64,000 nucleotides of DNA, from positions 51,001 through 115,000 of the forward strand of contig JAXRKP010000434.1 in the NCBI GenBank assembly GCA_037039925.1. The letters run 5' to 3'. Of the stretch, positions 47,265 through 58,843 are shown one piece after another. Within the stretch, counting starts at the first letter, position 1. Every line of letters begins with the position of its first letter. This stretch comes from Doris montereyensis. Taxonomy: Eukaryota > Mollusca > Gastropoda > Nudibranchia > Dorididae. A program made the position numbers and the translations under genes. A model generated the notes under the pieces. The model did no database searches. It was not told the DNA's origin and saw only the letters and a list, made by a program, of their open reading frames with translations.

Positions 47265-49435
47265 GAAAGCCTTGATACATTTACTGGTTTGAGCTGCAGA
47301 TGGTTTCAGCTACTCTCACTGCACATGTTGGTTTATTGTAAAAACTTGTAATGGCTTCTATTGAAGTTTACTCTACATTGTGTTCTTTTAACTTTTAAGG
47401 AATGCCATAGTTCGTCCCTCCTCACAGTGTCAAATGCCTTAGCTAAGTCAATAAAACACAGGTGCAAGTCAATGTTTCTCTCAAGGAATTTTTCTATTAT
47501 TTGTCTAATTGTAAATATGTGGTCTTGTACACTTCTTCCTGGTCTAAATCCACTCTGATGTTCTTCAATCTGATCCTCTACTCTTTTCCTTAGTCTCAAT
47601 TTCAGTATCCTTGCATACACTTTTCCTGGAACGCTAAGTAGTGATATCCCTCTATAGTTCCAGTATTCCATAGTTGATTCTTTCTTATGTATTGGTATTA
47701 GCGTTCCCTTTTTCCAGTCGTCTGGCACCTGCTTGGACTTCCATGCTTGTTGGCATATTGCATGTAGTAGTTTGTCTGCCTCTCTCCCTTGGTGTTTAAT
47801 CATTTCTGGATTAACTTGATCTTCTCCTGGGGCTTTTCGTAATTTCACTTTTCTTATAGCTGTTTGGATTTCTTCCTTGATATATCTACATCTTCAGCTG
47901 TCTCCTCTGGATTACTTGTCACTCTTACTAATTGATCTTTACTCCTTGGTTAATACGTTCTGGAGGAATTAGGTAATTGGTGAAAATGCTTTCTCCATGT
48001 TTCAATGATTTAGCTGTCTTCTTTCATTATTTCTCCATTGGCATTCTTAATTTGTCGTAATCGGCAAGCTTTGGTCTTTCTCGTGCTCTTCATTTCCCCC
48101 AGAACAGCTTTTGATTTCCTTGATAGCGTTGTTAAAGTCTTTGTCCAAACTCTTCACATTGTTCCTATTTTGCTTTCTTTACTTCCTCTTTGGCGAAAGT
48201 TCTTTTACTCACGTAATCTATCCTATCCTCTGGTCTCTTTGTTTGCAAGTATTTCTTCCAGGCATCCTTCTTTCCTTTGATCTTAGTCTTGACATTCTCA
48301 TTCCACCATGCTGTTCTTTTCCTATCTCCTTTAATTTGTTTCCTACCACAGACCTCTTCAGTACAACTGGGGAGTGTTTCTTTATACATCTGCCACTTTT
48401 TTTCCAATGTGCTATCATTCAGACCCATCTGCCTTTCACTGATAAATGTTTTTATCCTAGATTGATATACCTGTTTTACTATTGGTTTATTAATTCCTCT
48501 ATTTTGAGTTTAGTATCTTTCTTTTTTTCTTTTCTGTTTGTTTTCTTCAGTCAGTAATCTCATTTTGGTAATCACGGAGTGATGATCACTAAATATTTCT
48601 GCTGCTCTGTTTATTCTTGCATCCAATGTATTGTAAAAAAAGGAGCTGCTAACTATTATGTAGTCTATCATTGACTTTTCATACTTGTATTCATTTACTC
48701 TTGTATATTTGTGGATATCTCTATGAGGGAAAAAGGTGTTGGCTATTTTCATGTTATTTTTTAGGAAAAAACTATTAGTCTCTCTCCATTTGGAGAAGTT
48801 GTTGTCTCTCCTTCTTTACCTATTATTCCTCCTGACGTTTCTACATTGTTGCCTACTCTAGAGTTTAAATCTACTCACAGCATTAGTTCTTGTTTGGGTT
48901 TAAGATTCTCTGTAGCTATATGTAAATCGTTTCTTCGTTCGGTCCATAAGCTATTAATCATTTAATTTCTCGTCCTTTTTGGTTTAATATTTACCTCTAA
49001 TAGCCAACTTTCCAACTTTCTAGTAGCTTTTCATGCCTTTTATGCACTAGGAGGCCTACTCCTGCTCTAACTCTATCTTTTACATCTACTCCTGAGAAGA
49101 TTGAAATATGTTTCGGTCCTACATTTTCTATTCCTTGTCCTTCTTCCTTTTTTTCTGTAATGGCCAAAACATCTACCTTGAATTTTTAGTCGATTTCTTC
49201 AACTAATTCTAACTCTTTTCCATTTATTGCCCTAACATTCCATCTGCCAAAAATCACAGTCCGTATTCGTTTCCAAGTTCATCTTCGAAAGATCAAACCG
49301 GTTATATTTCTTTTACTTCTCTGAATCAGTTTGTTTTGGATAAGCAGGGGATTAGCCCACTGTACTCTAGGTAGATGGTGGGGATGCCACCTTGAGGCCC
49401 CCTACCAGGCCCTGTCCACTGCCCAGGCGATTATT
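47265..49435 (-). mobile_element. RTE-type LINE, copy B (inverted to A)
   Basis: The minus strand reads from the shared 5' UTR (GGCCTGGTAGGGGGCCTCAA) through degraded endonuclease to KLRKAPGEDQVNPEMIK, NYRGISLLSVPGKVYARILK, HQSGFRPGRSVQDHIFTIRQ and CFIDLAKAFDTVRRDELWHS. It stops after TCAVRVAE, jumping by internal deletion to LKPVNVS. The intact stretch of 171 codons makes it the best RT remnant of the three copies. Confidence 0.92.
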
Positions 49436-49534
49436 TTTCAATGAACAAAAACCAGAATAAATATATTAGTTGGTCTCAAATCTCAAATTTAAAGGTTTCA
49501 TCCTAGAGATTATGAAAAACAGATTAGACTATAA

Positions 49535-50005
49535 TATGCAAACATGTCAAATAGTAATCGTAATAAGATCAAATTATTTACTTTACAAGACATTGTAATA
49601 AGATCAAATTATTTACTTTACAAGACATTGTAATAAGATCAAATTATTTACTTTACAAGACGTTGTAATAAGATCAAATTATTTACTTTACAAGACGTTG
49701 TAATAAGATCAAATTATTTACTTTACAAGACATTGTAATAAGATCAAATTATTTATCTTACAAGACATTGTAATAAGATCAAATTATTTACTTTACGTTG
49801 TAATAAGACATTGTAATAAGATCAAATTATTTACTTTACAAGACATTGTAATAAGATCAAATTATTTACTTTACAAGACATTGTAATAAGATCAAATTAT
49901 TTACAAATTATTTATTTACAAGACATTGTAATAAGATCAAATTATTTACTTTACAAGACATTGTAATAAGATCAAATTATTTACTTTACAAGACGTACAA
50001 ATTAT
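49535..50005. repeat. 35-bp minisatellite, about 13 copies
   Basis: The unit is TAATAAGATCAAATTATTTA + CTTTACAAGACATTG. It lies between RTE copy B and channel exon 5. Confidence 0.96.
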
Positions 50006-50359
50006 TTTTTACAAGTGGAAAAAACCTCAGTGGAAAAATCATATCCTCCAAATGTTGTAGTACAAACTTAGTACAATTATTAATTTATACTTCTAATAGA
50101 AGAAGAAATAGGAATAAGAGGGTGAAGGCTAACCTAGCGAGAAGGAGGAAGGCAGGAAGAGTTTTCTTATACGATTATTATATATTATTCCAATATGTTT
50201 AGACTTGAAAACAGAAACATTAGAAAAATAAAGAGAAAAATGCATATACTATGCATAATATTAAATCGTTTAGCAAACAGATCCAGAAAAGGAGATGGAA
50301 AATATGACATTTAAATTATAGTGCAGAAGGTAAAATGACATGTTATAATACATTTGTAC

Positions 50360-50495
50360 CTTGATTCCCTCAGAATGAAATTTATCCATTTCAAGTTCGA
50401 TACTAAGGCCGCTCAATGGTCCAATCGATTCAACATGAAGTTGGGTGGAGCGATTCCAATTGAAGGAAAAACAGCCTGGTGTGTCAGATGTGGTG
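50360..50495 (-). CDS. DEG/ENaC channel exon 5
   Basis: The acceptor TTTCCACTCAG gives one base plus 45 codons: TTSDTPGCFSFNWNRSTQLH, VESIGPLSGLSIELEMDKF and HSEGIK. G.C..FN...........G...GL is the conserved palm segment of DEG/ENaC channels. The donor is AAG|GTACAA, phase 0. Confidence 0.92.
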
Positions 50496-50663
50496 CTGAG
50501 TGGAAACAAGATTGTAGCAATTGCGACATTCAACTCGGCTATTACTCACTTACTGATATTTATTGTCTACCTGAATTCAAACGTTCAACTCTTCGAATAA
50601 GAGCAGTTAGTTTTCCACATCAGTGATATTTTGTTAGATTGCTAATCAGCCACCAATTCTATC

Positions 50664-50905
50664 CTATGAAACCAACCAGCTGTTCATTATCTCGTAGCTT
50701 ACAGGAATATTTTCTGTGGCGTCGGTGAAAACCAACCAGCTGTTCATTATCTCGTAGCTTACAGGAATATTTTCTGTGGCGTCGGTGAAAACCAACCAGC
50801 TGTTCATTATCTCGTAGCTTACAGGAATATTTTCTGTGGCGTCGGTGAAAACCAACCAACTGTTCATTATCTCGTAGCTTACAGGAATATTTTCTGTGGC
50901 GTCGG
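50664..50905. repeat. 60-bp array abutting a SINE
   Basis: Four near-identical units contain ACCAACCAGCTGTTCATTAT, CTCGTAGCTTACAGGAATAT and TTTCTGTGGCGTCGGTGAAA. The last unit continues as GGCGTCGGTGGCCGAG, the 5' end of SINE family A. Each unit therefore includes about 10 bp matching the SINE start. Confidence 0.93.
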
Positions 50906-51348
50906 TGGCCGAGTGGTTAAGCTTCGAGACTGGAGATCAGGAGGTCTCGTATTCGAACCCGGCAAAGCCAGACCCGACGTTGTGTTCCGTGGGAAAGATC
51001 TTAACACGCATTTCCCCACTCGACCCAGGTGCAAATAGATGCAAGCACTACCATGGGAGTAAAATGCTACGTCACACTAGCGTCCTATCCAGAAGGGGAT
51101 TATTATCACCTGTTTTGCTTCACGCTATAGAAACCCGGATAAGCTCCGACTCTATGGGCCGTAACGACTTAACGTGCATTTCCCCACTCGATTCACGTGC
51201 AAATGGGTATAAACACTTAACTTGGGAGTAAAAACGCTGTGTTAGACTAGCATCATTTCCAGAAGGGGATTATTATCACCTGTTCCGCTTTACGCTATAG
51301 AAACCGATACGCTCCGGCTCTATGGGCCGTAATGACCTTGTAGGAACT
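50900..51348 (+). mobile_element. SINE family A with duplicated 3' body
   Basis: The head GTCGGTGGCCGAGTGGTTAA runs through a complete body to GGGCCGTAACGACTTAACG (about 51172). It then repeats from TGCATTTCCCCACTCGATTC to GGGCCGTAATGACCTTGTAG. It is a tail-duplicated, partly dimeric copy between channel exons 4 and 5. Confidence 0.88.
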
Positions 51349-51509
51349 TTCTACTTACTACGGGTATATTTTGGCATTTGCCATTTCCTAGAAGGGACTT
51401 TGTATTTATTGATCGTGTTGTTATAGAAAACATGGCATTATATTGTCCTGAGCTTGAGCGTCCACTTCGTCACTTCCAGGCTGGCAATAGTGATGGAGAT
51501 ACTTTCGAT

Positions 51510-51950
51510 TAAAGAAAAGAAATTGGGCTAGTGCACTTTGTCTCATATTATCCATATTGCTTTCCTTATGAAAGAAATTGGGCTAGTGCACTTTGTCTCA
51601 TACCATCCATATTGCTTTCCTTATGAAAGAAATTGGGCTAGTGCACTTTGTCTCATACCATCCATATTGCTTTCCTTATGAAAGAAATTGGGCTAGTGCA
51701 CTTTGTCTCATACCATCCATATTGCTTTCCTTATGAAAGAAATTGGGCTAGTGCACTTTGTCTCATACCATCCATATTGCTTTCCTTATGAAAGAAATTG
51801 GGCTAGTGCACTTTGTCTCATACCATCCATATTGCTTTCCTTATGAAAGAAATTGGGCTAGTGCACATGTCCTTACATCCATATTGCTTTCCTTATGAAA
51901 GAAATTGGGCTAGTGCACTTGTCTCTTACCATCCATATTGCTTTCCTTAC
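51510..51950. repeat. 55-bp minisatellite, 8 copies
   Basis: The unit contains ATGAAAGAAATTGGGCTAGT, GCACTTTGTCTCATACCATC and CATATTGCTTTCCTT. Units 2-6 are almost identical, suggesting recent homogenisation. Confidence 0.96.
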
Positions 51951-52040
51951 CATGTCCACTATCAAATTGATATCGAAACTAATCATTGTTTCATCCAGTC
52001 AACTGCCACCCAATGGAAAATGACGCCCACTTACTCAAGT

Positions 52041-52270
52041 TGATAAGATAAGATAAGATAAGATAAAATACAACTGTATTGTCCAAAAGTGGTACGCTTG
52101 GTGTTACAATACCTTCATTACAATATGAAATACAACACACTTTTACTATACTTAAATTATTCTTCACACACAAACAGCTTACGCACATTTAAGCATTACG
52201 TGAATACAATATGTATAACACACACACACACACAAAATAACATTGCTATAATACATGTAAACGTAATCAG
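52041..52270. repeat. GATAA tract and dispersed-repeat end
   Basis: GATAAGATAAGATAAGATAA followed by ATACAACTGTATTGTCCAAA is similar to 14020-14060. It is probably the 3' end of a LINE or SINE family in minus orientation; the class is not resolved. Confidence 0.5.
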
Positions 52271-52364
52271 TGCAATGGTTGAATGAATGTGGTGATGATA
52301 ATGAAACTAGTCATGGTAGTGATAATAACTTGACAGATGATAGTAAGAATGATCTCATATTTCA

Positions 52365-52850
52365 TACTAAAGTGACACCTCAAAACCCAAAAAGAATGCA
52401 GGAATAGAGGGTAAAGTTTTCTCTGTTTTCTTTCTTCCACATTTTCCGTTCTGCTTCCCGGTGTAAGGCCTTGGATGCCCGATATAATCCTCCTTCCAGC
52501 TTCCCTCTCCTGAAATCTTTCATTTCCTTCTGTGGAGGTTACATTATTTTTTATTGTTTTTGGTCTTCTTTCCCCTTTCTCTGAGTTTGCCTTTTGATCT
52601 TTTACCATGGGTTTAACATTATATACTGACTTAGCTTTTCTCCTATCATTCATTCTGTTTATTACCACTGTTACCTAGGAAGATGATGAGGCTGCCACCT
52701 TGAGACCCCTACCGGGCCTTGGTCGTGATTTTTTGTCGGGGTTACCTTAGTCTTCAGTCAGCCAAGTAATTGACTTATGGAGGGTGGGGCCGCCTAATCC
52801 CCGTACCGGTGCAATCACCTGCCCACTGCCTGGGAGGGTGAAATATGAAG
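52365..52850 (-). mobile_element. Internally deleted RTE derivative
   Basis: On the minus strand an RTE-like 5' UTR (GGCCCGGTAGGGGTCTCAAG, then CTTCCTAGG) is joined directly to the ORF end: VINRMNDRRKAKSVY.., then GRRI. Compare FGHVNRMHDMIIAKSVYGAK near the end of RTE copy C. The endonuclease and RT are absent. A 3' UTR follows to about 52365. It lies just downstream of channel exon 4. Confidence 0.75.
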
Positions 52851-52945
52851 TTTTATCAATGGCGTCAGTGTATTAAATGGGATGTGTCAGTCTATGACAT
52901 AAATTAACAAGATTAACCAAACATTATAAAGGAATCGATGATGAC

Positions 52946-53088
52946 CTGATTAAAAAATCTTTACACTTGAAAGGTTGGCTGTCCCAGTGACACGACACGA
53001 AAAAGTCCTCTAACTTTAATTGGAATTCGTCCCGCAGTTCATTCACTGTGACGTAACCCAGTCCTTCAGACACGTTGAAGATCGGACG
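52946..53088 (-). CDS. DEG/ENaC channel exon 4
   Basis: The acceptor AACTTTCCTCAG leads into RPIFNVSEGLGYVTVNELRD, EFQLKLEDFFVSCHWDSQPF and KCKDFLI, matching the family's E..I.SC.W.G..C...DF segment. The donor is AATCAG|GTCATC; its two leftover bases complete Ser with exon 5. The length is 47 codons plus two. Confidence 0.92.
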
Positions 53089-53299
53089 CTGAGGAAAGTT
53101 AAGGGGTATGAATAAATAGACACAGGGTTTTGGTGGGCTTTTTTCAAAATCACTGAATCTCCTCATGAGAATGCAGTAGACCTGCTAGTTTTTAACACCA
53201 ATAAATGTTTCTTTTGTCTTTAGACAATAATTACTCAAACCTGAGTCCCAACAACAACAAAAGAAAACAAGCGGACTTAAGTCAATACACACTAATTAT

Positions 53300-53512
53300 C
53301 ATGACGCTGGCAGCCTAAGGTTTAGGCTTTTGGGCTTGGGACTGTGAATTCCTGGGTTGAAGTCCAGCAATGTTAGCTCTGATATTGTCTTCCATGACAA
53401 AGACATGTAACAATTACTTCATCGTTCGGTCCAGCTGCAAATGGGTACCAGCATCAGATTTGGAATGAAACCTACGACAGGCTAGCGTCCTGTCCACTAG
53501 GCTACGTATATT
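53300..53512 (+). mobile_element. SINE family A, degraded copy
   Basis: ATGACGCTGGCAGCCTAAGG, GGGTTGAAGTCCAGCAATG, AGCTGCAAATGGGTACCAGC and CTAGCGTCCTGTCCA keep the family order with many changes. Confidence 0.7.
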
Positions 53513-53659
53513 CACGTGTTCCACGTGGGGCCACCTCGGGCTGCAATATTTGTAAAACTAAAACGTTCCTTCTGTTTTACTTGGCGACCCAATGAAAATG
53601 AAATGAGGCGTGAATAGCTTAAACATAGAACACAAAATCGGAACATGGAATAAAAGAAA

Positions 53660-54135
53660 TGATTAATATTGATATCACAGACATTAGATAACAACATTGG
53701 CATTACAGTTATAGGAATTGTCATATCACAGACATTAGATAACAAAATTGGCATTACAGTTATGCGAATTGTCATATCACAGACATTAGATAACAACATT
53801 GGCATTACAGTTATGCGAATTGTCATATCACAGACATTAGATAACAACATTGGCATTACAGTTATGGGAATTGTCATATCACAGACATTAGATAACAACA
53901 TTGGCATTACAGTTATGCGAATTGTCATATCACAGACATTAGATAATAACATTGGCATTACAGTTATGGGAATTGTCATATCACAGACATTAGATAATAA
54001 CATTGGCATTACAGTTATGGGAATTGTCATATCACAGACATTAGATAATAACATTGGCATTACAGTTATGCGAATTGTCATATCACAGACATTAGATAAC
54101 AACATTGGCATTTCAGTTATTGGAATTTTCCAACA
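53660..54135. repeat. 51-bp minisatellite, about 9 copies
   Basis: The unit contains ATCACAGACATTAGATAACA, ACATTGGCATTACAGTTATG and CGAATTGTCAT. Its 17-codon length keeps frames open on both strands. Confidence 0.96.
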
Positions 54136-54213
54136 CAGAAAGTCAAGTCCGAGCCAATTTTCGCCCAGAAAAAGGAGGTAAGATAACAATATTGTCGTCG
54201 GCATAAAGTTTTG

Positions 54214-54344
54214 ATTTGATTTGATTTGATTTGATTTGATTTGATTTGATTTGATTTGATTTGATTTGATTTGATTTGATTTGATTTGATTTGATTTGAT
54301 TTGATTTGATTTGATTTGATTTGATTTGATTTGATTTGATTTGA
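54214..54344. repeat. (TTTGA)n array, expanded SINE tail
   Basis: About 26 perfect pentamer units lie exactly where the minus-strand family B SINE has its ATCAA 3' tail. The + strand copy at 14821 has only about three units at the same position. Confidence 0.95.
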
Positions 54345-54612
54345 TTCTACTCACATCCACGACTAAGGTGACGTCGGGATTTCTGGTAGAATTTTTTAAA
54401 TTTTGCCCGTACTGCACTGTTAATATAGGCTCGGAATCTTTAACGTCTACAGAGTTTTGTGATTTGACACGGGGCCCCCTTTTTACCAAATCCGTCTCCG
54501 ATGGGACTAGGTGTCGAGATATTGTGTGAACCGTTGGCGGGTGTCGAACCCACTAACTATTGGTTCAGAGGCCGACACCTTGCCTCTGGACTGTGGGGTC
54601 CCTTTCACAAGA
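54345..54612 (-). mobile_element. tRNA-derived SINE (family B), inverted copy
   Basis: The minus strand carries CCAGAGGCAAGGTGTCGGCC, B-box-like GGGTTCGACACCC, TCGACACCTAGTCCCA, ACGTTAAAGATTCCG, then CACCTTAGTCGTGGATGTGA before the tail. It aligns in order with 14830-15130. An apparent exon here, with a GTGAGT donor, is SINE sequence. Confidence 0.85.
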
Positions 54613-54785
54613 GGTAGAACGACGCCTGGCGATGGCAATGACAAGCCTCAGATAAGAAGGAAACCTGAATGCGATACTACAAAACTGAGCTTGATTAGGA
54701 TGACACCTTACCAACACCAACTTATGGCTGTGGCGCTGGACTATCACTGAAGTTGACGAAAAAATATAGTCTTTGTTACTATTGT

Positions 54786-54857
<72 letters not shown>

Positions 54858-55377
54858 ATATAAATGTCTTTTTGACTTAAGATGCTGCTGAAAAAAAGTT
54901 TCGGATACCATAGACATCGAGACTACAGAACACGACAATATTAAACAGACTGAAATATGTCCCCCCTCCTCTCATGTCCCCCTCCCCTCCTCTCATGTCC
55001 CCCTCTCCTCCTCTCATGTCCCACCTCCCCAATTTTATAGACTGATATATCATATAGTTTATTTAGGGTGTCAGCTAAAAGCATGATGTCTGAAGTTTCC
55101 AAATGAAGGAGGACATACGTGTGATTGTTGAGGTATGTACCTTTGCCCTGATTTCTTGGCAACTCAAATCGTATGTTTGAACTGGGACAAGACAAAAACA
55201 ATGCGCCTTCCACTGGAGAGACAAAAGTAATCTTCCGATTGAGAATGCAACGTGACGAGTGCAAAGTCCGTTACACTCTCTTTGTGTTCATGTGTATGGC
55301 GTGGTGTTCTCATGTCACCATAGCTACAAGACGACACGACTTTTCTTACATGTGGTGTCTACCATCACGACTGGTAC
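54613..55377. other. Channel intron 3 sequence, mostly unrecognised
   Basis: It contains an AT array at 54787-54862 and a short CCTCTCATGTCCCC repeat at 54960-55025. A 107-codon minus-strand frame (RFELPRNQGKGTYLNNHTYV...) has no family I recognise. Confidence 0.5.
55141..55212 (-). other. Possible extra channel exon (weak)
   Basis: A 72-nt segment is open in phase 0-0, with acceptor TTTGTCTCTCCAG and donor AAG|GTACAT. It lies between exons 3 and 4, where the finger domain looks short. Its 24 residues (WKAHCFCLVPVQ...) show no DEG/ENaC motif, so this is only a splice-grammar candidate. Confidence 0.15.
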
Positions 55378-58021
55378 AGGTAGAAATTCAACCAAACGGA
55401 CCACAAATCCAATTACTAATAGCTTGTGGACCAAACGAAGATGCCACTAAAGAAGAAAAAGATATCTTCGAAAATGATGACAAATAGCTCCAGAGAATCT
55501 TAAACACAAACAGGAACTAATGGTTTTAGGAGATTTAAACGCTAGAGTAGGCAACAATGTAGAAACATCAGGAGGAGTAATAGGTAAATAAGGAGAGACA
55601 ACAACTTCTCCAAATGGAGAGAGGCTGATAAATTTTTTCCTAAAGAATAACATGAAAATAGCCAACACCTTTTTTCTTCATAAAGATATTCACAAATGTA
55701 CAAGAGTAAATGAAGACATGTGGGAAAAGTCAATGATAGACTACATAATACTTAGCAGCTCCATTTTTACAGTACATTGAATGCAAAAGTAAACAGAGGA
55801 GCAGAAATAGTTAGTGATCATCACCTAGTGATAGCCAAGATGAGATTATTAACTGAAGAAAACAAACAGAAAAGGAAAGAAAAGAAAGCTACTACCTAAA
55901 TCAAAATAGAAGAACTAAATAAACCAATAGTAAAACATATATACCAATCCAGGATAAAAAGATCTATCAGTTAAAGGTAGATGGATCTGAAGAAAAGCAC
56001 AATAGAAGAAAAGTGGCAAATATATAAAGAAACACTCCTCAGTTGTACTGAAGAGGTCTGTGGAAGAAAACAAATTAAAGGACATAGGAAAAAAAAGCAC
56101 GGTGGAATGGGAATATTAAGACTAAGATGAAAGAAAGAAAGGGTGCCTGGAAGAAATACTTGCAAACAACGAGGCCAGAGGATAGGATAGATTACGTGAG
56201 TAAAAGAACTATCGCCAAAGAGGAAGTTAGGAAAGCAAAACAGGAACAGTAGGAAGAGTTTGGACAAAGACTTCAAGAACGCTATCAAGGAAATCAAAAG
56301 CTGTTCTGGGGAGCAATGAAGAGCATGAGAAAGACCAAAGCATACCCGATACGATAAATTAAGAATGTCAAAGGAGAAATAATGAAAGAAAACAGCCAAA
56401 TCATGGAAACGTGGAGAAACTATTTTCACCAATTACATAATCCCTCCAGAACATATGAAACAAGGAGTAAAAATCAATTAGTAAGAGTAATAAGTAATCC
56501 AGACGAGACAACTGAACATGTACATATATCAATGGAAGAAATCCAAACAGCTATAAGAAAAGTGAAATAGGAAAAGCCTCAGGAACAGATCAGGTTTATC
56601 CAGAAATGATTAAAAATCAAGGGAGAGAGGCAGACAAACTACTACATGCAATATGCCAACAAGCATGGAAGTCCAAACAGGCGCAAGACGACTGGAAAAA
56701 GGGAACGGTAGTACCAATACATAAGAAAGGATCAACTATGGAATGCTCAAACTATAGAGGGATATCACTACTTAGCGTTCCAGGAAAAGTATATGCAAGG
56801 ATACTGAAATTGAGACTAAGGAAAAGAGTAGAGGATCAGATTCAAGAGCATCAGAGTGGATTTAGACTGGGAAGAAGTGTACAAGACCACATATTTACAA
56901 TTAGACAAATAATAGAAAAATTCCTTGAGAGAAACATTGACTTGCAGCTGTGTTTTATTGACTTAGAAAAGGCATTTGACACTGTGAGAGGGGCGAATTA
57001 TGGCATTCCTTAAAAGAACACAATGTAGAGCGAAATTTAATAGAAGCCATTAAAAGTTTTTACAATAAACCGACATGTGCAACGAGAGTAGCTAGAATCA
57101 TATCTGCAAAATTTGATGTAGATATAGGAGTAAAACAGGGTTGTGTTCTAAGTCCTCTTTTGTTTATCACATTTATGGATTCAGTCGCAAAGGCATCCTC
57201 AAAAATGAAGAAGGTGAATCTAGGTATGTGGAAGCTCAAACCAGTAAATGTATCAATGCTTTCATTTGCCGATGATTTAGTTATGTTTGGAAAATCAGAA
57301 AGTGACCTTCAGTCGAATATCAACATGGTGAACAATGAACTAAATAAAAGAGGAATGAGAGTAAATGCAAAGAAAATCAAAACAATGCTAGTAACTAGGG
57401 AAGTTAAAAACGAAAATCTTAAATTGGGCTGGGAAAATTTAGAACAAGTTCAAAGCTTCAATTACCTAGAAGTAGTGATTAACTCAGATGGAAAACTAAG
57501 AGAAGAAATCAGCCAGAGAATCCAAAAAGCAATGATAATATATAATCATCTAGGAAAGGCATTTATAGGTAAACAAGAATTGTCAACAAAAACCAAAATG
57601 GCAGTGTACAAAAACAGTTTATTGTCCTACTCTCCTCTATGGCAGCGAAACCTAGACCTTAGACAGCAGGGAATACAGTAGAGTACAAGCAGCTAAAATG
57701 AAATATCTAAGCAGAGTAGTAGGGGAAATTAAAAGAGACAAATTCAGAAACACAACAATAAGAGATCATACCAAAGCAGATAGCATAAAAACTAAGATAG
57801 AAATAAATCAATTGAGATGGTTTGGGCATGTAAACAGAATGCATGACATGATAATAGCTAAATCAGTATACGGTGCTAAAGCCCAAGGTAAAAAACCAGA
57901 AGGTAGACCCCGGAGAAAGTGGGAAGAAGATATAAAAGCGGCATTAAAGCATAGAAATGTAACTTTTTTTGAAGGAAACAGAAAATGTTATGACAGGGCA
58001 TCCCGCAGAAAGATCTTCTGA
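55378..58021 (+). mobile_element. RTE-type LINE, copy C, 5'-truncated
   Basis: It begins inside the endonuclease (VEIQPNGPQIQLLIACGPNE) and keeps GDLNARVG-like, DWKKGTVVPIHKKGSTMECS, NYRGISLLSVPGKVYARIL, FIDLEKAFDTVR, GVKQGCVLSPLLFITFMDSV, SFADDLVMFGKSESDLQSN. It ends with the intact C-terminal KTKIEINQLRWFGHVNRM..., GRPRRKWEEDIKAALKHRNV and a stop at 58021. Several frameshifts show it is dead. It is the only copy with the ORF C-terminus. Confidence 0.93.
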
Positions 58022-58024
58022 GGC

Positions 58025-58556
58025 ATCTGAATCCATGCACCGAAAGGTAGAATGGGAACTGATAAAGAAAGAAAGAGCATCTGAACCCATACACCGAAAG
58101 GTAAAGTGGGAACTGATAAAGAAAAGAACCCATACACCGAAAGGTAGAATGGGAACTGATAAAGAAAAGAACCCATACACCGAAAGGTAGAATGGCAACT
58201 GATAAAGAAAGAACCCATACACCGAAAGGTAGAATGGGAACTGATAAAGAAAAGAACCCATACACCGAAAGGTAGAATGGCAACTGATAAAGAAAGAACC
58301 CATACACCGAAAGGTAGAATGGCAACTGATAAAGAAAAGAACCCATACACCGAAAGGTAGAATGGGAACTGATAAAGAAAGGAACCCATACACCGAAAGG
58401 TAGAATGGGAACTGATAAAGAAAGAACCCATACACCGAAAGGTAGAATGGCAACTGATAAAGAAAAGAACCCATACACCGAAAGGTAGAATGGGAACTGA
58501 TAAAGAAAAGAACTCATACACCGAAAGGTAGAATGGCAACTGATAAAGAAAGAAAG
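58025..58556. repeat. 43-bp minisatellite after RTE copy C
   Basis: About 13 units of GAACCCATACACCGAAAGGT + AGAATGGGAACTGATAAAGA + AAA. The first unit, GAATCCATGCACCGAAAGGT, starts within 15 bp of the RTE stop codon, so the array probably arose from the element's 3' UTR. Confidence 0.95.
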
Positions 58557-58843
58557 AAAGAACGTGTCAACCACTTAATGATTTGCACAAATATTCTGGT
58601 CATTGATTGTGAAACTTCCTTATCATTGGCAGAAATCATTACGGTAGAATTTGGGAAATTTCCTGGAGATTGACTTACTTGTGGAGAATATTTAGTTAAG
58701 ACCTTCGATCAGTAGCTGTTGTTGGGGGATCTTTTTAAAACATTACAATTCAGCCACTTCTTGTTCTTTTCCTCCCCTGTGTTGTCAGATCAGCACAAAC
58801 TCTGTTGTCGACTCTGTTGACCCCCCCCCCCCCCCTCGCCTGT

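Noticed and set aside
53512..54489. 325-aa minus-strand frame and a possible channel exon at 54354-54490 with a perfect GTGAGT donor
   Set aside because: Alignment by eye with 14821-15140 shows it is the body and tail of a family B SINE followed by a 51-bp minisatellite. It is not an exon.
57876..58574. 232-aa and overlapping minus-strand frames with FFISCHSTFRCMGS-like repeats
   Set aside because: Antisense reading of the 43-bp array after the RTE; the repeat unit explains the frames.
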